Assembly (NCBI GenBank): GCA_024635885.1
Contig: JAGXIA010000051.1
Coordinates: forward strand, 1 to 11,665
DNA from: Helicobacteraceae bacterium
GTDB taxonomy: Bacteria > Campylobacterota > Campylobacteria > Campylobacterales > Sulfurimonadaceae
Direction: 5' to 3'
DNA: 11,665 nt
In this document: one piece after another, positions 1-7,200 of the stretch
Numbering within the stretch: position 1 is the first letter of the stretch
Layout: the number at the start of each line of letters is the position of its first letter
Program-made: the position numbers and the translations under genes
The notes under the pieces: model-generated
Database searches by the model: none
What the model saw: the letters and a program-made list of their open reading frames with translations, nothing else
Told to the model about the DNA's origin: nothing

Positions 1-537
1 CCTCATCATGAAGAAAATAAAAGAGAGACTGTAGTAAAACTCTCCGAAGAAGAGATTTTAAAAATAGAAAAAACAAAAATAAAGTCAGCAATACTTACAG
101 ATTTTATTTTATCAATAGAAATAATTATAATAGCATTAGGGACAGTTTTAGAAAAATCGCTTCCTACCCAAATAATTGTAGTCTCGATTATCGCCGTCAT
201 TGCGACAGTAGGTGTTTACGGAGTTGTAGCACTGTTGGTTAGAATGGATGATTTTGGATTTAAGTTAATACAAATCGCTAAAGATGAAAATATTTTTTTA
301 AAAAAGTCGGGCGAATTACTGGTTCTTGCATTACCAAAAGTCATAAGATTTTTAACAGTAATCGGGACATTAGCAATGATTCTGGTGGCCGGTGGAATTT
401 TTACTCATAATATACATCAAATACATGATTTTTTACATTTTTTACCAAATATACTCATAGATTTATGTATTGGATTGATTATAGGTGCTATAGTAATTTT
501 AGTACATGGTTTGTTTGTTAGGTTTATAAAAAGATAG
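1..537 (+). CDS. DUF808 / YedI-family inner-membrane protein, C-terminal part (5' end outside window)
   Basis: Open from the first base to TAG at 535-537, giving 178 residues with the start left of the window. A TTG at 235 is only an internal Leu codon, since the frame is open and conserved-looking upstream of it. After a charged stretch (EEN..EEEILKIEKTKIKSA) comes TDFILSIEIIIIALG and then VGVYGVVALLVRMDDFGF, which resemble the C-terminal half of E. coli YedI as I recall it. Three to four hydrophobic segments are visible: about residues 37-55, 60-79, 115-135 and 150-172. The last residues (RFIKR) are basic, probably cytoplasmic. Members are polytopic inner-membrane proteins of unknown function, so no role is proposed. 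It is co-directional with the next gene, but 81 bases and a TATAAT separate them, so they are probably not one operon. The family call is fairly confident and rests on recognised motifs, not a search. Confidence 0.8.
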   Translation, partial: PHHEENKRETVVKLSEEEILKIEKTKIKSAILTDFILSIEIIIIALGTVLEKSLPTQIIVVSIIAVIATVGVYGVVALLVRMDDFGFKLIQIAKDENIFLKKSGELLVLALPKVIRFLTVIGTLAMILVAGGIFTHNIHQIHDFLHFLPNILIDLCIGLIIGAIVILVHGLFVRFIKR

Positions 538-568
538 TTTTTAAAATGATATATTTGACAAAAAATAG

Positions 569-574
569 TATAAT
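569..574 (+). promoter_or_regulatory. Putative -10 box (TATAAT) for the metalloprotease cassette
   Basis: A perfect TATAAT lies in the intergenic gap, about 45 bases before the proposed CTG start at 619. A perfect TTGACA occurs at 555-560, but only 8 bases separate it from the -10, too close for a normal sigma-70 pair. Campylobacterota promoters generally rely on the -10 and lack a conserved -35, so the TATAAT alone is plausible. The 11-base context ATAGTATAATC recurs in front of gpmI. Confidence 0.55.
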
Positions 575-607
575 CTTTCCAAAACGGTTTAAATTTTTTT
601 AAGTAAT

Positions 608-613
608 AAAGGG
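608..613 (+). promoter_or_regulatory. Possible ribosome binding site (AAAGGG) selecting a non-ATG start at 619
   Basis: AAAGGG ends five bases before CTG at 619. No comparable purine-rich site precedes the first standard start codon, TTG 658. The site therefore favours an upstream, non-canonical start that restores a full lipoprotein signal peptide. Confidence 0.4.
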
Positions 614-618
614 CTCTT

Positions 619-2250
619 CTGTATAAATACATTAAATATCCACTAGTATTCTTTATCTTGCTCTTGTTCTCAGCGTGTGGAGATGGAGAAAAAAGCTCAT
701 TCAGCAACGCATCACCTATTAGTGTACCAACTTTAGCAGACTCAGTAGTAAGTGTAGATGAAAATGCAACTGTTGGGCAAGCCATTGGCAATGTGATTAT
801 TGCAGATAGTGGAGATAGTGCTATTACGGCGATTACTCTGATTGGCATGGGTAATGAAAACTTTGAAGTAGCAACAAATGGCGTAATTACTGTTAAAGCA
901 GGTGCAGTATTGGATTTTGAAACGACCGCTGAGTATAACTTAAGTGTATTTGCAAGCAACAGTGTCGGTGATAGTGCTAGTGAGAGTGTTGTTATAAAGA
1001 TAAATGATATTTATGAAGTGATTCCTGTGTATATTCCAACGCTTGTAGTTGTGATGAACTGGGCAGATTACAGTGAACCTGATCCGCTAATATGGTACGA
1101 AAAATTCTTTGATAAAACTAAAAATTCTGTGAATAGGTGGTATGATGAAACTACTGGCGGGAAACTAGTCCTTGTCCCAGTGACTGAGAATTCGGGGACA
1201 GCGAATGATGGAATTATATTAGTCTCTATGGGTAAAAATCATCCAGGCGGATATGATAATACGACATTCCGAGATACTGAAATTACAAATGCTATCACAA
1301 ATTCGGCAGTCGTGAATAGTATGGACTTCGCTGCCCTTGATACTGACGGTGATGGTAGTCTAAATAAAAAAGAATTGCAGATAATTTTTATTGTAGCTGG
1401 TGGAGAAGAATCCTACGGAGACGCTGTTGACCACTCTATTTGGGCACATGCATGGTCCTTTGATAGCGCGTCAACCTTGAGCGTGGATGGCATTTTGGTT
1501 ATGAAGTACACTGGAGTAAAGGCAACTTCAGGTTCTTACGCAAGATTTGGAGCTAACCATAGTACGCATAAAGCGACAATAGGAATTATCGCGCATGAAC
1601 TTGGACACTCTTTGCTAAGTCTTGGTGATTACTATAGCGATAGTGGGGATGGCTTTGGCTCGGGGTTGGGCTGGTATGATATCATGAGCAACGGTTCATG
1701 GGCAAGGCAAGCCACTGACATATATCAGGGGGATACACCTACTCAATTCACCGCCTATAACAGAATAGATGCTGGTTTGGATGCAAATGTTACAGATGTA
1801 AGTTCATCTCAGGATCTCAATATTACCTGCAGTTCGAGAGAGCTGATTAAACTCGTTACAACAAAAGCGAAAGAATATTTTCTTATCGAGTGCAGAGATA
1901 CTGCAAAACCAAACTCCGATATTTCATTTGAATATGCCCAGAGTACATTTACGAACAATAAACTCTTTACAATGCTTTATCATGTAGATACCAATAAAAC
2001 TAGCAACAATGAGGATGGACTACAAACAGATTTAAATCATTATAAAGTAGCACTTGTAGAAAACGACACAACCACTCTTATGACATCCGCTACATCTATT
2101 TCAGCCAATTATGTTGATGTTTATAGCAGTGGTGATGTGATTGATACAACAAAAACAAAATTTTATGATACAACCGATACAGGCTACAGTGTTGCGATAA
2201 TAAATGAAAATTATACTGATAGAGTGATGACTATCCGTATCACAAAATAA
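619..2250 (+). CDS. Surface lipoprotein: cadherin-like repeat plus M6-type zinc metalloprotease
   Basis: Predicted exported peptidase anchored by a lipid. Numbered from CTG 619 (543 residues), it begins with a basic n-region and hydrophobic core (YPLVFFILLLFSAC) and a lipobox ending at Cys20. The first standard start, TTG 658, would leave only MLLFSAC, too short for a signal, so the start is uncertain. Residues about 45-131 look like a cadherin-type repeat (VDENATVG, LDFET, closing INDI). From about residue 138 comes an M6 (immune inhibitor A-like) domain opening with IPTLVVVMNW. It contains a perfect EF-hand-type calcium loop (DTDGDGSLNKKE, 241-252), the zinc motif HELGH (326-330) with a candidate third ligand Asp337, and a later IMSNGSW (355-361). 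The rest is probably a beta-rich C-terminal domain. It lacks the QPDG propeptide usual in this family, which the next gene, 10 bases downstream, appears to supply. Substrate unknown. Confidence 0.82.
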   Translation: MYKYIKYPLVFFILLLFSACGDGEKSSFSNASPISVPTLADSVVSVDENATVGQAIGNVIIADSGDSAITAITLIGMGNENFEVATNGVITVKAGAVLDFETTAEYNLSVFASNSVGDSASESVVIKINDIYEVIPVYIPTLVVVMNWADYSEPDPLIWYEKFFDKTKNSVNRWYDETTGGKLVLVPVTENSGTANDGIILVSMGKNHPGGYDNTTFRDTEITNAITNSAVVNSMDFAALDTDGDGSLNKKELQIIFIVAGGEESYGDAVDHSIWAHAWSFDSASTLSVDGILVMKYTGVKATSGSYARFGANHSTHKATIGIIAHELGHSLLSLGDYYSDSGDGFGSGLGWYDIMSNGSWARQATDIYQGDTPTQFTAYNRIDAGLDANVTDVSSSQDLNITCSSRELIKLVTTKAKEYFLIECRDTAKPNSDISFEYAQSTFTNNKLFTMLYHVDTNKTSNNEDGLQTDLNHYKVALVENDTTTLMTSATSISANYVDVYSSGDVIDTTKTKFYDTTDTGYSVAIINENYTDRVMTIRITK

Positions 2251-2260
2251 AGGGGATGTT

Positions 2261-2653
2261 ATGAGTATAAAAAAACTGTTAGTCAAGGTAATTGGAACGT
2301 TACTTTTGGTGAACACCTTTGTTGTAGCCGGTCCGGCTATTTCAGGAGTCAGAACCTTCACTCAGCCTGATGGTACACAGTTTGAAGGAATTTTAAAAGG
2401 CGACTCTTCTTTCCACTGGATAGAGAGCGAGGGAAGTATCGTGATTGTAAATCCTGAAGACAAATTTTACCATAAAGCCATCATAAATATAGAGAACAAA
2501 ATCACTATAACGAACGAAAAACCAACAATAATACAAAGTAATATGTCAGAGTCTAGTGCTAGAATTCCGCTCAAGCATGAAGTAACGGATAATAAAAGAA
2601 AAAAGCTTAATCAACTCTATAAAAACTCTAAAACAGGAAACCATCCTCAATAA
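2261..2653 (+). CDS. Secreted stand-alone M6-protease propeptide-like protein
   Basis: 130 residues, starting at ATG 2261 after AAAGGGG (2249-2255) that overlaps the stop codon of the protease gene. The 10-base gap implies one transcript and coupled translation. Residues 1-23 form a clear Sec signal peptide (basic SIKKLLVK, hydrophobic GTLLLVNTFVV, likely cleavage after VVA). Residues about 27-75 (GVRTFTQPDGTQFEGILKG, then FHWIESEG, then NPEDKFYHKAI) resemble the N-terminal region found before the catalytic domain in many M6 metalloproteases. The tail (KRKKLNQLYKNSKTGNHPQ) resembles the basic linker that normally leads into that domain, but the frame then stops. No HExxH is present, so it cannot be a protease. 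It could be a trans-acting propeptide (folding helper or inhibitor) for the upstream enzyme, or a remnant of a truncated protease. The domain resemblance is recognised by eye; the function is inference. Confidence 0.78.
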   Translation: MSIKKLLVKVIGTLLLVNTFVVAGPAISGVRTFTQPDGTQFEGILKGDSSFHWIESEGSIVIVNPEDKFYHKAIINIENKITITNEKPTIIQSNMSESSARIPLKHEVTDNKRKKLNQLYKNSKTGNHPQ

Positions 2654-2673
2654 TGCAAGAAATTAACTTTACC

Positions 2674-2679
2674 TAGGAG
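2674..2679 (+). promoter_or_regulatory. Ribosome binding site (TAGGAG) fixing the TTG start at 2685
   Basis: TAGGAG ends five bases before TTG 2685. The start is followed by KKIFLVFIL, a typical signal-peptide beginning, so the TTG start is well supported despite the lack of an ATG. Confidence 0.7.
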
Positions 2680-2684
2680 ACTAT

Positions 2685-3716
2685 TTGAAAAAAATATTTT
2701 TAGTATTTATACTTATGTCTGTTATTTTTACATCTTTAATTGCCAAAAGTTTTTATATTAAAGTTATGTCAACATCCAATAATGATGCAATATTTAGTGT
2801 TAAGTATAATTTAGATGAATTGGGCTACAAAATATATTTAAACAAATATAATAATTTATATAGAGTTTATACTGGACCTTTTAAAAATCAAAATGAAGCG
2901 GACAAAGCTCTTGTTGAAATTCAAAAGTCTATTGCAAAAAATACATATGTGGTAAGGCTAAAGATGAGTGACAATAAAATAATATCTAGTGTACCCAAAC
3001 CCCAACCCAAAGAAACTGCACCGGTTAAAGTTTCTAAATCAGATGATGAAGAGATGAATAATGATACCGAATTGCAACAAAGCCAAGCAGTTCAACTATC
3101 AAGTTTAAACGAGCAAGAAATAAAAGAAGAAATAGTCGAACAATCTTCTACTAATAGTGAAAACTCAAACATGATTTCTGAGTCAAAAAAAGATAATAGT
3201 TTTTTTATAGGATTGGCAGCTGGTCTCTCAACATTAAGCTTTCAGGAAAAGAATATTAATGGCACTGTGCCTTTAAATTTTGAGCTTAAAGACTCAGGAA
3301 TTAATTATGGCATTGAAGCGGGATACAATTTTAACAAAAATATTTTTATGACAATAAACTATCAGAAAACGGATGAGGAAAATATATATTTTAATCATGC
3401 ATTTTCCACATTAAATTATAAGTTTAATGGCATCTATTCTATCTTCCCTTATCTGGGTATTTTAGGTGGTTATGGCAATATGACATGGAAAAATAGTCCA
3501 ATAGATTCAACGGTTTCAAGGTCATCTTGCTATTCTTTTCTTTATGGTGCACAAGCTGGTAGTATAATTCAAATATATGGGGATGTGTCAATGTTTATTT
3601 TCTATAGATACTTAATGATGGATTATAAAACAAGTATTAAAATAATAACTGCAGAAAAAGAAATAGAGCACAATGTACAACAGAATTTAAATATAGGGTT
3701 ACAGTATAGTTTTTAG
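2685..3716 (+). CDS. SPOR domain fused to a C-terminal outer-membrane beta-barrel
   Basis: 343 residues from TTG 2685. Residues 1-20 are a signal peptide (KKIFLVFILMSVIFTSLIA, cleavage before KS). Residues about 23-93 match the SPOR fold: FYIKVMST opening, ELGYKIYL in the middle, then LYRVYTGPF, NEADKAL and a final VVRL strand. SPOR domains bind peptidoglycan, classically glycans stripped of stem peptides. Residues 94-171 are a polar, Glu/Gln/Ser-rich linker, probably disordered. From FFIGLAAGLS (173 onward) the sequence turns to alternating strands with aromatic girdle residues (YGIEAGYNF, FMTINYQK, YLGILGGYG, MFIFYRYLM). It ends NIGLQYSF with a terminal Phe, the usual beta-barrel assembly signal. 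It may bridge the cell wall and outer membrane, much as OmpA does with a different wall-binding domain. It follows the propeptide-like gene by 31 bases and may share its transcript. Sampled lines are about 22-23% G+C, lower than its neighbours. Confidence 0.8.
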   Translation: MKKIFLVFILMSVIFTSLIAKSFYIKVMSTSNNDAIFSVKYNLDELGYKIYLNKYNNLYRVYTGPFKNQNEADKALVEIQKSIAKNTYVVRLKMSDNKIISSVPKPQPKETAPVKVSKSDDEEMNNDTELQQSQAVQLSSLNEQEIKEEIVEQSSTNSENSNMISESKKDNSFFIGLAAGLSTLSFQEKNINGTVPLNFELKDSGINYGIEAGYNFNKNIFMTINYQKTDEENIYFNHAFSTLNYKFNGIYSIFPYLGILGGYGNMTWKNSPIDSTVSRSSCYSFLYGAQAGSIIQIYGDVSMFIFYRYLMMDYKTSIKIITAEKEIEHNVQQNLNIGLQYSF

Positions 3717-3726
3717 CTAATCTTAT

Positions 3727-4104
3727 TGGTGGAGACGTCCGGAATCGAACCGGAGTCCAAAACCAAGCTACTCGCAACGTCTACATGCTTAGAAAAGTCG
3801 TTAAAGTTTAATCTTGCTTCACACAACTTGCAAAGCTACACAAGACGAGTCTCTGGATTCATTTTACGCACGAGACGAGACGTAAAATATATCTACATAA
3901 GGGTTATACTTCGAATCCTAACTATCTAGCGTCATTAGGTGAAGCAGCCCGTCTCCTTGCGGAGGGGTAAAACTTATGCTACTGCGTAAGCTGGGCGGTA
4001 ATTTGTATTGTTTGCGTTTAAGCAAGTTTGAGCCGCGTAACGGAAATGCTCAGTCCGGCATGCAATTGAAAGCTACTTAATCCTGTCGAAGCCAAGTCGT
4101 CCCC
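3727..4104 (-). ncRNA. ssrA: tmRNA (transfer-messenger RNA)
   Basis: About 378 bases on the minus strand, acting with SmpB to rescue stalled ribosomes and tag the unfinished peptide. The 5' end GGGGACG pairs over seven positions (one G-U) with CGTCTCC near the 3' end. This is followed by discriminator A and an encoded CCA (3727-3729). The tRNA-like part has a T arm TCCGG-TTCGATT-CCGGA, and the 5' part carries the conserved GGCTTCGACAGG and GCATGCCGG. The reading frame for the tag is at 3974-4015. The gene lies tail-to-tail with the SPOR-barrel gene (10 bases between them) and head-to-head with the GGDEF sensor. No terminator hairpin is visible beyond the CCA end. The plus-strand open frame across this stretch is not a gene. 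Confidence 0.97.
3974..4015 (-). other. tmRNA tag-peptide reading frame (ANNTNYRPAYAVA)
   Basis: Within ssrA, codons from GCA at 4015 down to TAA at 3974-3976 give the 13-residue tag A-N-N-T-N-Y-R-P-A-Y-A-V-A. From memory, the N-terminal ANN and central PAYA agree with Campylobacter (ANNVKFAPAYAKAA) and Helicobacter (VNNTDYAPAYAKAA) tags. This fixes both strand and frame. The end differs: AVA rather than KAA. Confidence 0.93.
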
Positions 4105-4113
4105 ATAGGTGAA

Positions 4114-4119
4114 ATTATA
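4114..4119 (-). promoter_or_regulatory. -10 box (TATAAT) of ssrA
   Basis: A perfect TATAAT on the minus strand, nine bases upstream of the mature tmRNA 5' end at 4104. Transcription would begin at or within a few bases of the mature end. A TTGAAA at 4127-4132 is only seven bases further upstream, too close to serve as a -35 box. Confidence 0.65.
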
Positions 4120-4201
4120 TCAAAGTTTTCAATAATAAATGTAAATGAAGATTGGGTATACAATATTGATATATGAAAGAATTATTTGATTAGATACATG
4201 A

Positions 4202-4207
4202 TACAAT
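4202..4207 (+). promoter_or_regulatory. Weak candidate -10 box (TACAAT) for the GGDEF sensor gene
   Basis: TACAAT lies 28 bases before ATG 4236, leaving room for a short leader carrying TAGGAA (4225-4230). A better TATAAT at 4220-4225 overlaps the ribosome binding site and would start the RNA only a few bases before the ATG, so it was not preferred. A further TACAAT occurs at 4159-4164. Confidence 0.25.
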
Positions 4208-4235
4208 TAAAAGACATTATATAATAGGAATAATT

Positions 4236-7200
4236 ATGTTAAGAAGTGTCATATATTTTATATTATTTTTTAGTTATAGTTTTTTACATGCAGAAGTTCC
4301 AATTCTGATGGTTCACTCTTACCATGAGACTTATCCCTGGTCAACAAAGCAAGACCAAGGTTTCAGGTCTGTCTTGGATGCTCAGAACAATTTTTATCCC
4401 TCGTATTCAAGCGAATATATAGATAGCAAGAGACGTGGATTTGATAAGAAATATGAAGAGGAACTTGTTCACTACCTTAATGAGAAGTATAAAGGATATA
4501 CCCCAAAACTTATTTATGTAACTGATGATGATGCTTTGAATTTTATGCTTCATAATAAAGAGAAACTTTTTCCATCTTCACCAGTTGTTTTCTCCGGGGT
4601 TAATGATATTTCAAAAAAAAGTATAATAAGTGACAAAAAATATGCCGGTGTTTTTGAAAAGAAGGATATTTTATCTAATATTGAACTAATTAAGACTTTA
4701 TTTCCCCAAGAGAAAGAGATAGTATTCTTAGGTGATAATTCAAGTACAGTAAAATTCATGTACGATGAACTTAATAATCATCAATTAAAAACATCAGGCA
4801 TTAATATAGATACGATTAGTGGAAAAAACTATGAATCTACATTAAATGAACTTAAAGCTTATAAAGGAAAAGTTATAATCCTTTCCACTGTAGGGGGATT
4901 TAAAACAAAAGAAGGGCATCTTATTCCTCTCGATAAGGCTCTTACAGATATAGTGAATATGAAAGATTTTATAGTTATTATACTTGAAGACACCTACCTC
5001 AAACATGGCACTATAGGTGGCTTTATGAATAGTGGCTTTACTCAAGGACAAGAAGCTGCAAAAATTGCTTTAAAAATTTTACAAAATCAAGAATCTGAAT
5101 TTCCTAAAAGTATTGATTCTCCAAACAGCTTTATATTTGATTTAAAAGCTCTTAAAGACCATAAAATAACATTGCCAGAAGAGATTTCTAAAAAAAGTAA
5201 ATTTATCAATGCTCCTTTATCTATTTTTCGTAAATATGAACAAGTCTTTATTAACAGTTTGTACGGATTGATTATAATAATTATTTTAGGCAGTCTCTTT
5301 TTTGCTCGTTATATGTACCGCAGTCGTAAAATAATCCTCCAAAGAGAAGATAGTCTTGAAAAAATGACTCAAAGTCTGCAAAAAGCACAATCTATCGCAC
5401 ATTTGGGACATTGGGATTGGGATATACAAAATAATACTCTGTGGTGGTCAGATGAAATATATAGAATATTTGGGTTTGAACCACAAGCCTTTGAAGCAAC
5501 ATATGACGCTTTCTTAGAACATGTGCACCCCGATGATAAAAATAAGGTGCAAGAAGCTGTTAGTGAGTCATTGCAAAACCATACAGAGTACCAGATTATT
5601 CATCGAATATTAAAAAATGATAATACACAACGTTATGTACGTGAAGAAGGAATTTTAAAAGTAGATAAGAATGGACAAGCTATGAATATGACAGGAATTG
5701 TTCATGATATTACTGAAGAGTATGAAAAAGAAAAGGCTCTTTTACTGCAGTCGGAGATTTTTAATGCTGTTCAAGACTCGATTTTTGTGCATGACCTCGA
5801 TGGACACTTTATTTATCTTAATGAAAACGCATGGAAGTCTCGTGGATATTCTGAAGCAGAGATGATGAAAATGACAGTTAAAGAACTGGATGCACCTGAA
5901 TACCGAAATGATCCAAAGAGGGTGGAAAAAGCAGTTGAAAAAATAAAAGAAGATGGGCATATAATATTTGAAGTAGAACATCTATGTAAAAATGGGGATC
6001 GACTTCCAGTTGAGGTTTATGCAAAGATTCTTAAACTACACGATAAAACTTATGTTTTAAGCTCCGTTCGCGATATTACTAATCAAAAAAAAGCACATAT
6101 AGCTATTGAAGCATCTGAGAAAAAATATAAAGATTTGATTGAAAATGCCATGGTTGGAATCTATCGTACAGATCTTTCAGGAAAGATACAATATGTGAAT
6201 CCTGCACTGGTCAAAATGCTTCATTATGATTCTGTTGATGAAGTTATTGGAGAAAATGCTCTTAAAATATACAACTCTCCACAAGATAGAGAGAACTTTT
6301 TAAAAGCATTACATGAAAAAGGGCATATCAATAATTATGAGCTTGAGGTACACGATAAACATAATGTTTCTTTTCCTGTCATGCTGAGTGCAACATTAGA
6401 TGACGGAGTCTTAAGCGGAATGATGATGGATATGAGTGAGGTAAAAAAATCGTATGTAGAGATTGAAAAACTATCTAAAGTGGTAGAACAGATTGACGAT
6501 TCTGTTATGATTACTGACAAAAAGGGAGTCATCACATATGTAAATCAAGCATTTTGTAACCATACAGGCTATAGTAGGGAAGGTGCTCTTGGAAAAACAG
6601 CAAGGATTTTAAAATCAAACCATTATGATTCGACATTCTATAACTATTTGTGGAATACCATTTTAAGAGGGGAAGTTTTTAATGAAACAATGATCAACAG
6701 AAAGAAAAATGGTGATCTGTTTTATGAGAAAAAAACCATTACTCCTCTAAAAGATGAACATGATAATATCATAGCATTTGTCTCAAGTGGAAAAGATGTA
6801 ACATTAGAAACAATGATGCACAAAGAGATAGAGCATATTGCCTCTACAGATAAATTGACAGGTATTTATAATCGACATAAGTTTGAAGAATTATTTATGT
6901 TAGAAACACAAAGATCAGAAAGGTTCTCTAATCCACTTTCACTGATAATGATTGATATTGATCATTTCAAACTTGTGAATGATAAACATGGGCATGATGT
7001 TGGTGATAATATTCTTAAACATTTAGCCAAGGTTGTCAAAGAGAACATACGTAACTTAGATGTATTTGCACGATGGGGTGGAGAAGAGTTCCTTGTGTTA
7101 GCTCCAAATACTGATTTAGATGAAGCTCGCATACTTGCTGAAAAATTAAGATTGGCTATAGAAACTTCTGATTTTCCAACTGTTAAAAATATTACAATCT

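Noticed and set aside
555..574. TTGACA plus TATAAT as a full sigma-70 promoter
   Set aside because: Only 8 bases separate the two boxes, where about 17 are needed. Only the -10 is kept as a candidate.
417..959. Minus-strand open frame of 180 codons opposite the protease N-terminus
   Set aside because: It overlaps two well-supported plus-strand coding regions and a promoter, and has no recognisable domain. It is a shadow frame.
2261..2653. Small propeptide-like gene as an obvious pseudogene
   Set aside because: It has a complete signal peptide, good ribosome binding site, unbroken frame and close coupling to the protease gene. The sequence after its stop shows no remnant of a catalytic domain, so a functional gene is more likely, though truncation cannot be excluded.
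3726..3929. Plus-strand open frame of 67 codons across the tmRNA
   Set aside because: It lies entirely antisense to the tmRNA 3' half, has no ribosome binding site, and its sequence is explained by tmRNA structure.
4220..4225. TATAAT directly before the GGDEF sensor gene as its -10
   Set aside because: It overlaps the TAGGAA ribosome binding site and would start the RNA within a few bases of the ATG, losing that site.
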